Origin: Legionella sp. PATHC035
Lineage (GTDB): Bacteria > Pseudomonadota > Gammaproteobacteria > Legionellales > Legionellaceae
NCBI RefSeq assembly: GCF_026191115.1
Contig: NZ_JAPHOT010000001.1
Location: 1,989,501 to 2,053,500, forward strand
Length of the DNA stretch: 64,000 bases
Direction of reading: 5' to 3'
Positions within the stretch are counted from its first letter, which is position 1, and every line of letters begins with the position of its first letter. The position numbers and the translations under genes are program-made. Below the pieces are notes generated by a model. The model was not told where the DNA came from, ran no database searches, and saw nothing but the letters and a program-made list of their open reading frames with translations. Positions 37,720-48,012 of the stretch are shown here, one piece after another.

Positions 37720-38763
37720 TCAAAGAGGAGGTCGTGTTGTCTTAGACAGACTCTTAGGCTCCTGTTGCGTGATGCAATGGATTCCCCCACCTCCGGCAAA
37801 TACATCCAGCGCATCAATTTGTGAAATATGATAGCCTGGATATAACTGCGAGAATAATTGATAGGCTGCCTGGTCGTGTTGTGCGTATCCAAAGGCAGGC
37901 ATGACGATTCCTTTATTGGCCAAATAAAAATTAATGTAGGATAAAGTTAATCGCTCGCCATCAAGATAAGTGGCTGGTGGTTGCTCGACCGTATAAACTT
38001 CAAACTTTCGTCCTTTTGCGTCAGTCGCAGATTTAAGAATTTCCAGGTTCTCATGCAAGGTTGCATAATTGGGATCTTCCTTATCATGAGTAATAAGGCA
38101 AAGCACTTTGCCGGGGGCAATAAAACACGCGATTTCATCAATATGACCATCGGTTTCATCCCCTAATAACCCCTTGTTTAACCATATAATTTTCTGCGCA
38201 CCCAGAAAGTCATACAAATAATTTTCAATTTGTTGTTGGCTGAGTTTGGGGTTACGGTTTTCATTAAGCAGGCATTCACGCGAAGTGAGTATGGTTCCTT
38301 CTCCATCGACGTGAAATGAACCACCTTCCATAACCAACGGTGCCGAAAAGGCTAGGGCATGAGTCTGCTTTATGATTGCTCCTGCAATTTGGTTATCCAG
38401 CGCACAATCTTGATAGTTACCACCCCAAGCATTATGTATCCAATCAACTCCCGCTAAATGTTGGTGCTGATTTAATAAAAAAGTAGGTCCGGTATCTCGG
38501 GTCCATGAGTCATTAATAGGGAGGGTAAACAACGTAATTCCATTACCACACATGCTTTTGGCTAATTCTTCATCCCCTGGATTGACCAGCATAGTTACTG
38601 GTTCATACTGGGCTATAGCTTGAGCAACCCGTGCGTAGGCACTCCGGGCCTTTGGGAGGCCAATTTTAGACCAAGTTTCAAGATGACAAGGCCATGCCAT
38701 CCAACACCGCTCATGAGGATGCCACTCAGCGGGCATAGAAAATCCACTTTGTTTTGGTGTCAT
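37720..38763 (-). CDS. aguA: Agmatine deiminase
   Basis: AguA converts agmatine to N-carbamoylputrescine and ammonia. The 347 residues have the family N-terminus [25 protein letters not shown], a [13 protein letters not shown] block, DETDGHIDE, and the catalytic Cys in [13 protein letters not shown] (C330). Length and motifs fit agmatine deiminase better than the porphyromonad-type peptidylarginine deiminase. Its start lies one base after the speA stop. With speA and aguB it completes a three-step route from arginine to putrescine. Confidence 0.95.
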   Translation of the reverse strand: MTPKQSGFSMPAEWHPHERCWMAWPCHLETWSKIGLPKARSAYARVAQAIAQYEPVTMLVNPGDEELAKSMCGNGITLFTLPINDSWTRDTGPTFLLNQHQHLAGVDWIHNAWGGNYQDCALDNQIAGAIIKQTHALAFSAPLVMEGGSFHVDGEGTILTSRECLLNENRNPKLSQQQIENYLYDFLGAQKIIWLNKGLLGDETDGHIDEIACFIAPGKVLCLITHDKEDPNYATLHENLEILKSATDAKGRKFEVYTVEQPPATYLDGERLTLSYINFYLANKGIVMPAFGYAQHDQAAYQLFSQLYPGYHISQIDALDVFAGGGGIHCITQQEPKSLSKTTRPPL

Positions 38764-38764
38764 C

Positions 38765-40684
38765 TTATTTTCTCCGAATATGTTCGTCTAAATAGGTTAA
38801 TTGAGAAAAAATGCTTCTTAATTCATTTAAATACAAAAGCGTCGTTTCTTTAGGTAGTTCTGCATGAATTAATTGTTTCTCATAGGATTGGACTAATTTT
38901 TTGGTATCAAAATGAGCGAGGTTCAGCACATTGGTTACGGTGTCGCCACTGACCAAATCATTCAGTTCAAATTGCCCGTCGTCAAAGAGTTTGACATCCA
39001 AGGAATTGGTATCCCCGAATAAATTATGCAAATTACCTAATATTTCTTGGTAAGCACCTACCAAGAAAAAACCTAGTGAATACGGATTGTTGTTGTCGTA
39101 TGGAGGAAGCATTAGCGTTGAGTTCACACAGGAACTACCGAGGTATTCTTTAATGGTTCCATCTGAATCGCAAGTTAAATCTTGTAAAACACTGTGCATA
39201 TACGGTGTTTGGGTAAGCTGTGAAATTGGGGCGATAGGAAAGATTTGCCCTATAGCCCAAGCATCTGGAATCGATTGGAAAAATGAGATATTACAGAAGA
39301 CTTTAACGGCCATATCCTCATTAATTTTTGCCAATAAAGTTTCTTCAGAGGGGTTTTCTACATTCAGGCGTTCTTTCAGCTCCATGCATATATTGGTATA
39401 AAATGCCTCTACTTTAGCCTTTTCCTGCAAGCTAATCACCCCGTGCTTGAACAAAGAATGAGCCTCATTTAAGGAATGTTCCGCATAGTTATATATCTCA
39501 ATGGGTGAGCTTGCCGTAATTGAGTGATACGTATCATAGATATCACGGATCACATGGGAGTCCTCATCAGTAATTTCTGGAAGTGAGGGCGATTTATTAA
39601 TAATTTCTATATCACTAATATCCGAAATTAACACGGCATGATGCGCAGTTAATGCGCGCCCTGATTCTGAAATAATATTGGGTTCGGGGACATTTGACTC
39701 CTGACACAGATACTGAATGGCAAGGAGAATATGGGTAGCATACTCATGGATGCTGTAATTCATGGAGCAGCCGTGATTGGAATGAGTCCCTTCATAATCC
39801 ACACTGAGTCCACCACCGACGTCAATGGTATCAATGGGTGCATTTAATTGACGCAGTTCGACATAGTATCGGGACACTTCCTGCATGCAGTGGCGAATAT
39901 CGTGAATGTTGGCAATTTGTGAGCCCAGATGACAATGCATCAGCTGAAGGCAATCGAGCATATTATGCGCTTTTAATTTATTAACCAACTCGAGAACTTG
40001 TTTTGCGGTAAGGCCAAACTTGGATTTGACCCCGCCAGTATGTTCCCATTTCCCGGCACTTTTACTGATTAGGCGGATACGAACACCAAGAGAAGGTTTT
40101 ACTTTTAAGCGAGCTGATTCCTTTAAAATAATATCCAGTTCCGAGATTTTCTCGATGACAATAAAGACCTTGTGTCCCATTTGCTGAGCAATCAGCGCTG
40201 TGCGTATGTAATAACTGTCTTTATAACCGTTACATACGATCGTACTGTGTTGTTGATTGCCCAACATGCCAATTACCGCCATGAGCTCAGGTTTCGAACC
40301 CGCCTCCAGGCCGATCGAGTGATTGGGTGATTTCAACAGCTCGCGAACCACGCTTTGTTCTTGGTTCACTTTAATGGGGTAAACCAGCTTGTAATGCCCT
40401 GTATACTCATTTTCTTCTATGGCTTGCGTGAATGCTTCATAGATACGGTGTACACGGTCATGTAAGATGTCAGAACAACGGATGAGCAGGGGAAGATGGA
40501 GTCCTGCTCTGCTTGCCTCATTAACAATCGCTTGCAGCTCAACACCTGGTTTCCCCGGTGCTTTGCTTATTTCGATATTCCCTTGAGCATTAATACTGAA
40601 GTATCCCTCACCCCAGTTGTTGATGTTGTATAAATTTTCTTCAGGTGATGCACTGATGTTCATAAGTCGATTTTCCAAAGGCAT
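38765..40684 (-). CDS. speA: Biosynthetic arginine decarboxylase
   Basis: SpeA uses pyridoxal phosphate to turn arginine into agmatine. The 639-residue product contains YPIKVNQEQ with the PLP lysine K105, [33 protein letters not shown] and [11 protein letters not shown], all standard for this fold-III enzyme. The ATG at 40684 shares its A with the stop of aguB (TAATG), showing translational coupling; an internal ATG seven codons later is a possible alternative. Length agrees with other SpeA proteins. Confidence 0.97.
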   Translation of the reverse strand: MPLENRLMNISASPEENLYNINNWGEGYFSINAQGNIEISKAPGKPGVELQAIVNEASRAGLHLPLLIRCSDILHDRVHRIYEAFTQAIEENEYTGHYKLVYPIKVNQEQSVVRELLKSPNHSIGLEAGSKPELMAVIGMLGNQQHSTIVCNGYKDSYYIRTALIAQQMGHKVFIVIEKISELDIILKESARLKVKPSLGVRIRLISKSAGKWEHTGGVKSKFGLTAKQVLELVNKLKAHNMLDCLQLMHCHLGSQIANIHDIRHCMQEVSRYYVELRQLNAPIDTIDVGGGLSVDYEGTHSNHGCSMNYSIHEYATHILLAIQYLCQESNVPEPNIISESGRALTAHHAVLISDISDIEIINKSPSLPEITDEDSHVIRDIYDTYHSITASSPIEIYNYAEHSLNEAHSLFKHGVISLQEKAKVEAFYTNICMELKERLNVENPSEETLLAKINEDMAVKVFCNISFFQSIPDAWAIGQIFPIAPISQLTQTPYMHSVLQDLTCDSDGTIKEYLGSSCVNSTLMLPPYDNNNPYSLGFFLVGAYQEILGNLHNLFGDTNSLDVKLFDDGQFELNDLVSGDTVTNVLNLAHFDTKKLVQSYEKQLIHAELPKETTLLYLNELRSIFSQLTYLDEHIRRK

Positions 40685-41529
40685 TAGCGTGATTTGACAA
40701 GATCATGGTAGGTTGAAGGCTCTCGCTGCTGAGCAAAGGGAAATAATCTTCCCCACAATGCGCGCTGGCCAAAGTCGAGTTCGGCTACTAATACTGCGGG
40801 TTTATCTCGAGATGCTTGCGCTAAAATTTCACCCATAGGCGTACTGATGAAGCTGCTACCATAAAATTCTAATCCGTCTTCACAACCAATTCTATTGGCG
40901 GCAATGATAAAGGTATTACTCATGATCCCTTGGGCAACCATAACCTTTTGCCACATAGGCTGTGTATTGACTTCGGGTGCCGTAGGTTCACCACCAATGG
41001 CAGTGGGGTATACTAAAACTTCGGTGCCTTTTAAACCATAAATGCGTGACAACTCTGGAAACCATTGATCATAACAGGTCGGTAAACCCCATTTATGTCC
41101 AGCAATTTGGTGGACTGGATAATCAGAATCTCCAGGTTTAAAGTAGAAATTTTCATGGTATTTTTCCCCACTGGGGATGTGTTGTTTGCGAGTGATTCCA
41201 ATCAGCTCGCCTTTATTGTTATAAGCCACAGCGGTATTGAAGCCGGCTTTTTCGAATAGTGAGGCGGTGATGCAAATATTGTGTGCTTTAGCCATTTGAC
41301 TGACGAATTGAGCCGTAGGTCCTGTATGGATGTCTTCCATAAATGGGCTGGGATCTACATTCGCGCGCGTACAGAAATAAGGGCTCAGGGTAAGCTCTTG
41401 TAAACAAACAATGGCCGCTCCTTGTTGTGCGGCGGCATTGATTCCGGACGCTAGTTTGTCTTGATGTTCTTTAGGGTTTTCATGCCATTTTTCTTGCACT
41501 AAGGCAACAGTGAGTTTTTCGTGAGTCAT
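40684..41529 (-). CDS. aguB: N-carbamoylputrescine amidase
   Basis: AguB hydrolyses N-carbamoylputrescine to putrescine, CO2 and ammonia. The 281-residue nitrilase-superfamily protein has the catalytic triad E45 (CLQELTLSPYF), K115 (GITRKQHIP) and C152 (LPTCYDQWFPE). EKYHENFYFKPGD is typical of this subfamily. It is the first gene of the aguB-speA-aguA operon; all three junctions overlap or are one base apart, so the pathway is made as a unit. Confidence 0.96.
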   Translation of the reverse strand: MTHEKLTVALVQEKWHENPKEHQDKLASGINAAAQQGAAIVCLQELTLSPYFCTRANVDPSPFMEDIHTGPTAQFVSQMAKAHNICITASLFEKAGFNTAVAYNNKGELIGITRKQHIPSGEKYHENFYFKPGDSDYPVHQIAGHKWGLPTCYDQWFPELSRIYGLKGTEVLVYPTAIGGEPTAPEVNTQPMWQKVMVAQGIMSNTFIIAANRIGCEDGLEFYGSSFISTPMGEILAQASRDKPAVLVAELDFGQRALWGRLFPFAQQREPSTYHDLVKSR

Positions 41530-41552
41530 TAATATCTCTCTTGAAATTAAGG

Positions 41553-41584
41553 ATCAAAATAAAGTGCCCTTACTTTGTAAGGGC
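41553..41584 (-). terminator. Terminator after the RavA-like gene
   Basis: On the minus strand GCCCTTAC and its complement (arms within 41566-41584) form an 8-bp stem with a 3-base loop, followed by a T-rich tail. It lies between the RavA-like gene and aguB, so it may end the first transcript or act as an attenuator for the polyamine operon. Confidence 0.7.
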
Positions 41585-41592
41585 GGACGAGT

Positions 41593-42579
41593 TTAAAACG
41601 GAGTGAAATGAGATTCTTCAAAATATTCTTCCTCTTTATTTTCAGATGAGCTATCACGGGACAGTTTTTTCTCATCATCAGCTTCACTACTTAAATCAAA
41701 TTGCTCCATAGACAGTGATTTTTTGGGCGGTGTTGGCGAATGATTAAATAACCCATTTCGATTACTGGCTTGAGACTCATTTTTCTTTTGTTCAGAGCTT
41801 TCTTTTTTATTTATAGCATCGACAATTAACTTGAACGGATTCGTTTCATCAAAAGCTTCGGTATGCAGTAACTCCAGGTGGCGTTTGACTGATGAGCGGC
41901 TGACAGATTCTAACGCACACAATTTTCCGGCAATTGATTCTTCCCGGCCTTTTAATAAGACACGAAACATATTGACGAACATCCTGCAGCCATCCCCATC
42001 ATAATCACGGCTGGTAAAAAATTTATCTGGAGTATCACCTAATAACAATTGTTCAATGTTGCGACGCAATAAAAATGCATGATTCATTTTTTCTTTGAGA
42101 ATACTCTTAGGGAAAGCGATTCCCACATTAAAAGCGATTTGATGGCGCTCTTGCTCAGGAACACACAAAGCCAATCGTTCTGCAATTTCTGACTCATTGC
42201 AGTCTAATAATTGCTTGGCAAGCGCACTAAATTGAAAGAAAGGTGCAGGATTAAATTCTTTAGCTGAAAACAAAGCATGGGGTGATTTATTTCGAGGATC
42301 GAGTAAGGAGTTGATGCGTTGTCTCACTTGGTATGCTTCAGTGATGACCGAGTGGAAATTCCCCTCTTCTTGAATGAGGCCGCCTAACGCTTTGATGTGA
42401 TGGCCATATTGTTTGAATTTTGCTTCCGGGCAGGCGGCGATTATTTTAGTTGCTATGGCAATTTTTTCCTTTCGACTTAAGGTCTCAAAGGTCTTAGCAT
42501 TCTCGGCGAGTGCATCACCATCGCTCAAATGTTCATAGGGATTTTCTAGGGCAATTAATTCTTTATAAGTAAATACCAT
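41593..42579 (-). CDS. ravA: RavA-like Dot/Icm effector candidate
   Basis: The 328-residue protein has no recognisable enzyme domain. Its place between the carbon-nitrogen hydrolase and hfq is that of lpg0008, the L. pneumophila effector RavA, as I recall, and this synteny is the main reason for the name. The N-terminal 220 residues are mixed helical and the last 110 are charged and low in complexity. The tail ends with SSSENKEEEYFEESHFTPF, a typical acidic E-block Dot/Icm secretion signal. A GGAGGATT ribosome-binding site precedes the ATG. The molecular function is unknown. This is not the E. coli MoxR-type ATPase of the same name. Confidence 0.75.
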   Translation of the reverse strand: MVFTYKELIALENPYEHLSDGDALAENAKTFETLSRKEKIAIATKIIAACPEAKFKQYGHHIKALGGLIQEEGNFHSVITEAYQVRQRINSLLDPRNKSPHALFSAKEFNPAPFFQFSALAKQLLDCNESEIAERLALCVPEQERHQIAFNVGIAFPKSILKEKMNHAFLLRRNIEQLLLGDTPDKFFTSRDYDGDGCRMFVNMFRVLLKGREESIAGKLCALESVSRSSVKRHLELLHTEAFDETNPFKLIVDAINKKESSEQKKNESQASNRNGLFNHSPTPPKKSLSMEQFDLSSEADDEKKLSRDSSSENKEEEYFEESHFTPF

Positions 42580-42643
42580 TTAATCCTCCTTAAATTAAGA
42601 TGAGAAAGGGTACTGAACAATAATACAAAGGAGCTACTCCCTG

Positions 42644-42719
42644 GGGTCTGTTGGCCACTCCACTATACTGTGTAAAATCATGTCATTTTGACTCAAGATA
42701 GCGAAATTTAAACAGACCC
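42644..42719. mobile_element. Second short GGGTCTGTT-ended element
   Basis: A 76-bp segment starts GGGTCTGTT and ends with its exact complement AACAGACCC. The same end sequence marks the element after gyrB, so both belong to one repeat family. The inside is unrelated in sequence and no clear target duplication is seen, so it is probably a degraded copy. Confidence 0.45.
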
Positions 42720-42842
42720 TATAGTAACGGATTAAAATCGAACTGTCATGAAATTAATCTAAAGTTTTCTGAAAAAATGTCGAATAAGTGATCAGATGCA
42801 TGTTTTGCCTTTAAAAAATACAATAACAATAAGGAGTAGGCA

Positions 42843-43100
42843 ATGTCTAAAACTCATTTATTACAAGACCCTTTCTTAAATGAATTGCGTAAAGAGAAGG
42901 TGCCCGTATCCATTTTTTTGGTCAATGGAATTAAATTGCACGGAATTGTGGATTCGTTTGATCAGTATGTGGTAATGCTGAAAAATTCAATTACACAAAT
43001 GGTTTACAAGCATGCGATTTCCACAGTGGTGCCGTCACGTGCCATAAAAATGCCTGTTGAAGAAGAAAATTCCGGACATGAAGCTGCTGAGGAAGGCTAA
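42843..43100 (+). CDS. hfq: RNA chaperone Hfq
   Basis: Hfq is a hexameric Sm-like protein that pairs small RNAs with mRNAs. The 85 residues start [20 protein letters not shown] and carry the Sm1 region ([19 protein letters not shown]) and Sm2 [12 protein letters not shown], nearly identical to other gammaproteobacterial Hfq. The C-terminal tail is short and acidic. AAGGAG lies 8 bases before the ATG. In L. pneumophila it is likewise next to the RavA gene and hflX; here a very large gene has been inserted between hfq and hflX. Confidence 0.99.
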   Translation: MSKTHLLQDPFLNELRKEKVPVSIFLVNGIKLHGIVDSFDQYVVMLKNSITQMVYKHAISTVVPSRAIKMPVEEENSGHEAAEEG

Positions 43101-43196
43101 ATGAGGTTATTCACCTTAAAGCAAAGGCGAAGGTGGTCGTTCCTGCAGAAACAGAAAACCATAGCCACTTTAGCGCAAATACTCATACAAGAATAC

Positions 43197-43215
43197 ATCC
43201 CCGCCTTGCGGGGAT
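43197..43215. repeat. Short GC hairpin after hfq
   Basis: ATCCCCGC (43197-43204) and GCGGGGAT (43208-43215) form a perfect 8-bp stem with a 3-base loop about 100 bp after hfq. No T tract follows, so termination is possible but not shown. Confidence 0.5.
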
Positions 43216-43305
43216 GATCCATTTACTTGCAAACTGATTAAAATATTCCATGCTTTAACCTGCCAGCTATTGGATTACCTGGCTAGAGTGAGAATTTGCA
43301 GAACA

Positions 43306-43349
43306 GTAAAACTCAGTTAATGAAGCGTTAATAAATTATATTCTATAAT
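43306..43349 (+). promoter_or_regulatory. PmrA-type regulated promoter of the 1443-residue protein
   Basis: TTAAT at 43317-43321 and TTAAT at 43328-43332 are separated by 6 bases, the exact core spacing of the Legionella PmrA box (cTTAATatT-N2-cTTAATatT). A perfect -10 TATAAT lies at 43344-43349, so the box covers the -35 region, where PmrA acts. Overlapping it is GTAAA-N5-GTTAA (43306-43320), one mismatch from the CpxR motif GTAAA-N5-GTAAA. Confidence 0.65.
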
Positions 43350-43396
43350 AAACATAAATTACCCACGTTTATTAACTTTTGGTCGGGGATATTTCT

Positions 43397-46300
43397 ATGG
43401 TTTCTAAGGTATATTTTGTTCAAGGCGTCTTCTCAGAGGTTTATAAAGCTTGGGGACACGCATCGGTTTTAGAAATTATCCCTAAAGACGACAATAAACA
43501 GCTCGAAATGGATCTGTATGGGCGTGTTCAAGTGTTCCGAACTCCCGGAATAAAAGAAAAATTAGTACAACGTTATTTTCAGGAGCAGCATGGTGCACAT
43601 CCAGTTAGAGATTATTATTATCAGAGTGATCCAGATGGCGGCGCCTTCAGATTTTTAATGGGGGTAGTTCCTTTTTTCGATCAGGGAGACCCAGATAATG
43701 ATAGCAATTTACCTGTTTATGGAGATGCTCGTGCGGCTTACCTTGACACAGAAAAAGAACCAGCAGCTCTCTCCATTTTTTATCGCAAAGATAAACCCGA
43801 TCAATGGTTGATTACGGTCGTTAAAAATACTCATTTGCCAAAAGAACAACGCCAAGTGTATCTCTTGAGTTCAGTCGATCCGAAATCGTTTATGATTGAT
43901 GATTCGATACCTGTAGAGGAAGGTGAGTTGAACGCAGTGCCCGCATACTTGCAGAGATTGCGAGATGTTGCAGATTTGCCTGCTGAGTTATCGGGTATAG
44001 GCGAAATACTCAATAATATTTTGAATGCAGACGGAACAATCAAGGAACACGCCGATTTGCTTACTGACCTATTCACTGGCAGGCTCTCGGATGAAAAAAT
44101 CGCCCTCTGGCCAGAAGTCCAATCCGGCATAGTTGAGTACACCCTTTATGTAAAATTAGTAGGCAATTCACTCCATTACATGATCAAGACATCTGAGGGG
44201 CTAATCAAGGATAAAATAGCGCTAACGGATATAAAGAGCTTTGATCACCAATTAGCTTTAGGCGAGCAGCTGCAAACGATAAAGAATGATATTAGGGAAA
44301 TCACCTCTAAAAGAGGCCACTGGCCTGTAACATTTGATGAAGATCCGGAATGGATGCAACTTTTGAAAGGGCCGGATGTTGTGGATAAAGAGGGTGCTGT
44401 TGCTGAGGAGAGTGCAGCTACTACAATGATGAACAATCCTTATCTTATTGCGTTACACTCAATGGGTCCCACTGCATTAAAGATAAGTAAGGAAGAAATT
44501 AAAGATTGCCTGAACAAAGAGAGTCAATTAGCAAAAAATCTGCAATCCATTCTGGATGACGAATTATTAAAGAAAAATCCGAACTTTCAAAAGGAACATT
44601 TTGAATTAGTCCATAATCTATTCCAGCTACAAAGATCAGATTTGTGGTCTGTTTTGAAAGCGGACACCGAAGGATTCATTAGATTTTTTAACGACTTGGC
44701 AGATAAAGACGCTAGGTTGTTGAAGTCCATTTTACAAAAGGAGCAAGGGATAGATTGTCTACATTTAATCCATAAATGCAAGACGCCCCATTTGATTTTT
44801 GATTTACTGCAGAGCGGGGATGAGCGAGAACAACTTATCGACGATCTGATAGGACTTGCTCAATTTGCTGCGGTAGCAGCACGCAATGTACCTAAGAACC
44901 AATACATCTTGTCGTTATCGTTTCAATTTGTATTAAAATATCCAAATAGAGTCTTAACAGACAATCCCGCTAAATTTTTAGAAGATATTATCCCAAGACC
45001 TAATGAGTTTAACGAAACTCGTTTGCAGCAATTTTGTACTCTCAGAAAGCTGATTGAATTTTTGAATAAAACCCGAGGAATTGAAAAGATAAAACCAGAA
45101 TTATTGTTCCCATTTTTATCTGCGAATTTAGACAATAAGGATTTAATCACGTCCGTTCAAGAAGCTTTTGCAAAGCTAGATACTCTAAATGTAAAAAATT
45201 CAGAAGCTTATGCATTAGTGCTACGCTCTGCAGTGTTTAGAAAAATCGTTGCTGATTTAAAAGCGGATGAAGTCGAGAAAAGTGAACAATGCATTGAGTT
45301 GGCAATAAACCTCGACAAGATGGGTCAATTAGGCACTTACTCGGTATTATCAGACGACTTAAAAGTGGTGAAAGCTTTTAATCAATTTGCAAGACATGAA
45401 GGACTAAAGGATATTTTAGTTGCCACAATAACCGGGCAAGGTGCAGCAGCATGTAAACCCATATTAGAAAATGAAATATTAAGCGTCCTGGTTGCGGCAG
45501 ATATAAAAGTGTCACAAGAACAAGCAGCTAAAATTCTGAATCCAAAGTTGTCCTTACCAGAGCAACTTAACGAAATTTTGAAAAATAAGGACTATGATCC
45601 GCCAAAAAGAAAGATATTATATCAATTGGCTTTCGATCTCGATGTGCTAGGCGCTCCAGAGGCATTTAAAGAGCTTGCCCAGAAAGACAAAAAATTTCTC
45701 GATTTACTTCATCAGTGTAGTGTTGTACCTGAATACCGCGAATTATTAAAGTCAATGTTATCGGGTTATGCATCAGGATTATGGATGCTGGAGTTAATGG
45801 CTTATAGCGATGTCCCCTTTTCCCATTTTGAAGAACATTTAAACAAGCCAGCTAGCACTTTGGATGATGCGTTAAAATGGGTTTATCGAAATAAAACTTC
45901 CCCGGAAGTTACTTCCGTAGCGATAGAATTTTTATTTAAAAAGCCTGATCTGGAGATTGGGGACCTCCGGTCTGTGATAGAGTTTTTGCAAGACACGCCT
46001 AAATGTGCTGTGGCGAGAGAAAGTATGGTCGATTTTCTTGCTGCTCATTTTCAAGCTCAAGACTTACTCTCTAGAGTTAATCGGGTTTATAAAAAATTCG
46101 CTGCACTCGGTGAAGTAGATAATAAATTCTATACATTGGCTTTAAAAGAGGAGCGCTTTCGCGCAATAGCCGAAGCGCTCCCCCCCATTGGTGCGGAGCA
46201 GGATTGTGGCTTTATAAGAACCGATGCAACTCCCACGAATGATGTACTTGGGACTTTTACTAGCCCCCAATATATTCTGACTAAGGAGGGCTTTTTTTAC

Positions 46301-47728
46301 TATAACCCATCTCATAAAAAACTGCTGTCTATCGATCTTGAAAAAGCGCAATGGGAAGCATTAAACAAAAACTTTCCTCAGACGATTGCTAAATTAGCGG
46401 AACGGGATTTTAAACTACTTACAGAAACTGCTCCTATTAGAGAGCATAATAAAAACCTAATTGAGCTAGCAGAAAGCTTGCACTCGCAAAACGCTTTAGA
46501 TAAATACTATCTGATAGCGTCGAGCACTCGACTTGCGTCCACATATGTTCGATTTATTAAAAATAACTTCGCAAGCATTGGACGCGAGTTGTTCAAAAGA
46601 ATTGCTTCTATGGATTATGATCTCGAATTAATGCCTGAAAGCGATGAACCGGAAAAACATACGACTCTTTATATTAAAGTAGTGGAAGATTTATTCCACT
46701 ATGCGGTTAAAACTCCTGAAGGAGTGGTGAAAAAAGGCATAATTGCTACAGGCGAGGTAGACAACTTCAAGCCTGAGCAGCCTCTAGTTGAACAGCTTGA
46801 GAACATTAAGAGTAAAATTCTGAACATCACCTCAGAAAGAGGCGATACCCGCTCTAAGGTTCTCAACCTATTAGAGAATAAACATTTAATCGCTTTAGTT
46901 GATGCGTTCGTAGGTCCCTCTGAACCGCAACTGAGACATTTATTAGATTCGAGCAGTGACAAATTTAAAGCGATGGATATTTTACTCTCGCTTAAGCTAG
47001 ATGTCGCAAAGACAGAGGCTTATCAATGGGCGATTATCGATACCTCTACGGCAAAAAATTTCCGAAAAGTTTTATTTCAAATCAATGAAATGCAAGGCAT
47101 CTCAGTCCAAACTAAAGCTAAAATGATTGATACTCTTTGTTCGCTGCAGCTTGGTTACGTTCCAGGAAAACCACATATTCGTGATAGAAGAGATGCTTTT
47201 AGCTTGTATTTAGGTGATGACACCAAAGGTAGGCGATTTAGAAGCAGTATTACTCAAATTGAAGAAACTTGTACTAAAATAAAAGCGCGCTGGAATGCAG
47301 AAACAGCACCGGCAAACGCTAAGGCAAAAGCTAAGGCATTTCAAAAAGAAGAACAAAGCTATCGAAAAGGCTTATATGAGGCAGTCTTCGATAATCTGCA
47401 TCAACCCATGTCTAAAAAAGATTTTGAGGGCCGGATTGAACAGGCCTCTCAATGCATGTTGTCTGTTGTTGATGTGCGTCGTCGATCTTGGATAATAGCC
47501 GTTATGGAAACTTTGGCTGAAGCTTTAAATATTGCTTTTGGTACAGGAATAAGCCGTTTCGCTAAGAGTAAAACCTTTTTTACTCGCACCGCATCTGGCC
47601 AAGAAGTTCGTAATTTAAACCACTCTCTTATAAAAGAAGATCCCAAGCAGGATAGTAAGGGTGATAAGGAAGAAATAGAAAAACAGATATTAGACGCAGC
47701 TGATACTAATCTTCCCAAAGTTCTTTAA
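43397..47728 (+). CDS. Very large protein of unknown function, Dot/Icm effector candidate
   Basis: I do not recognise a family for this protein of 1443 residues. I start it at ATG 43397 because GGGGA lies about 9 bases upstream; the frame also opens at TTG 43379. It is soluble-looking, mostly helical, without a signal peptide or membrane segment. A roughly 63-residue module occurs twice, at about 246-309 and 1087-1150, sharing TLYxK...HYxxKTxEG and ending ITSxRG. The C-terminus is charged (KEEIEKQILDAADTNLPKVL), consistent with an effector signal. Its promoter carries a PmrA-type box. It lies between hfq and hflX, which are adjacent in L. pneumophila as I recall, so it is an accessory insertion. 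Confidence 0.85.
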   Translation: MVSKVYFVQGVFSEVYKAWGHASVLEIIPKDDNKQLEMDLYGRVQVFRTPGIKEKLVQRYFQEQHGAHPVRDYYYQSDPDGGAFRFLMGVVPFFDQGDPDNDSNLPVYGDARAAYLDTEKEPAALSIFYRKDKPDQWLITVVKNTHLPKEQRQVYLLSSVDPKSFMIDDSIPVEEGELNAVPAYLQRLRDVADLPAELSGIGEILNNILNADGTIKEHADLLTDLFTGRLSDEKIALWPEVQSGIVEYTLYVKLVGNSLHYMIKTSEGLIKDKIALTDIKSFDHQLALGEQLQTIKNDIREITSKRGHWPVTFDEDPEWMQLLKGPDVVDKEGAVAEESAATTMMNNPYLIALHSMGPTALKISKEEIKDCLNKESQLAKNLQSILDDELLKKNPNFQKEHFELVHNLFQLQRSDLWSVLKADTEGFIRFFNDLADKDARLLKSILQKEQGIDCLHLIHKCKTPHLIFDLLQSGDEREQLIDDLIGLAQFAAVAARNVPKNQYILSLSFQFVLKYPNRVLTDNPAKFLEDIIPRPNEFNETRLQQFCTLRKLIEFLNKTRGIEKIKPELLFPFLSANLDNKDLITSVQEAFAKLDTLNVKNSEAYALVLRSAVFRKIVADLKADEVEKSEQCIELAINLDKMGQLGTYSVLSDDLKVVKAFNQFARHEGLKDILVATITGQGAAACKPILENEILSVLVAADIKVSQEQAAKILNPKLSLPEQLNEILKNKDYDPPKRKILYQLAFDLDVLGAPEAFKELAQKDKKFLDLLHQCSVVPEYRELLKSMLSGYASGLWMLELMAYSDVPFSHFEEHLNKPASTLDDALKWVYRNKTSPEVTSVAIEFLFKKPDLEIGDLRSVIEFLQDTPKCAVARESMVDFLAAHFQAQDLLSRVNRVYKKFAALGEVDNKFYTLALKEERFRAIAEALPPIGAEQDCGFIRTDATPTNDVLGTFTSPQYILTKEGFFYYNPSHKKLLSIDLEKAQWEALNKNFPQTIAKLAERDFKLLTETAPIREHNKNLIELAESLHSQNALDKYYLIASSTRLASTYVRFIKNNFASIGRELFKRIASMDYDLELMPESDEPEKHTTLYIKVVEDLFHYAVKTPEGVVKKGIIATGEVDNFKPEQPLVEQLENIKSKILNITSERGDTRSKVLNLLENKHLIALVDAFVGPSEPQLRHLLDSSSDKFKAMDILLSLKLDVAKTEAYQWAIIDTSTAKNFRKVLFQINEMQGISVQTKAKMIDTLCSLQLGYVPGKPHIRDRRDAFSLYLGDDTKGRRFRSSITQIEETCTKIKARWNAETAPANAKAKAKAFQKEEQSYRKGLYEAVFDNLHQPMSKKDFEGRIEQASQCMLSVVDVRRRSWIIAVMETLAEALNIAFGTGISRFAKSKTFFTRTASGQEVRNLNHSLIKEDPKQDSKGDKEEIEKQILDAADTNLPKVL

Positions 47729-47765
47729 TATTTTTAAACAGAGCCATAACTCGACCGTTTGTACG

Positions 47766-47786
47766 TAGGCCAATTTTTTTGGCCTA
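47766..47786. repeat. Hairpin after the 1443-residue gene
   Basis: TAGGCCAA and TTGGCCTA (47766-47773 and 47779-47786) form an 8-bp stem around a T5 loop. A T8 run about 15 bases further on could help termination. Confidence 0.45.
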
Positions 47787-48012
47787 TGATCAAATGGTGT
47801 TTTTTTTCTTCTTTTGAGATAATACTACCATTTTTAATGGCGCTTATTTTTGTAGACTCGAGCTTGAGAGTCTCCAGGTCGCTGAATGATAATTTAAGAG
47901 AGGAAAAGTAAAAATACATTATGTGCTAAAAGCCTTGGGTCATAGAGAGGCCCACTTTCAATTGTTATTCCTCAATTGGAGTAATAAAACCTATTTTTTG
48001 GAGAACAACTGA

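Noticed and set aside
41593..42579. RavA in the E. coli sense (MoxR AAA+ ATPase)
   Set aside because: There is no Walker A motif; the name refers only to the Legionella effector at the same locus.
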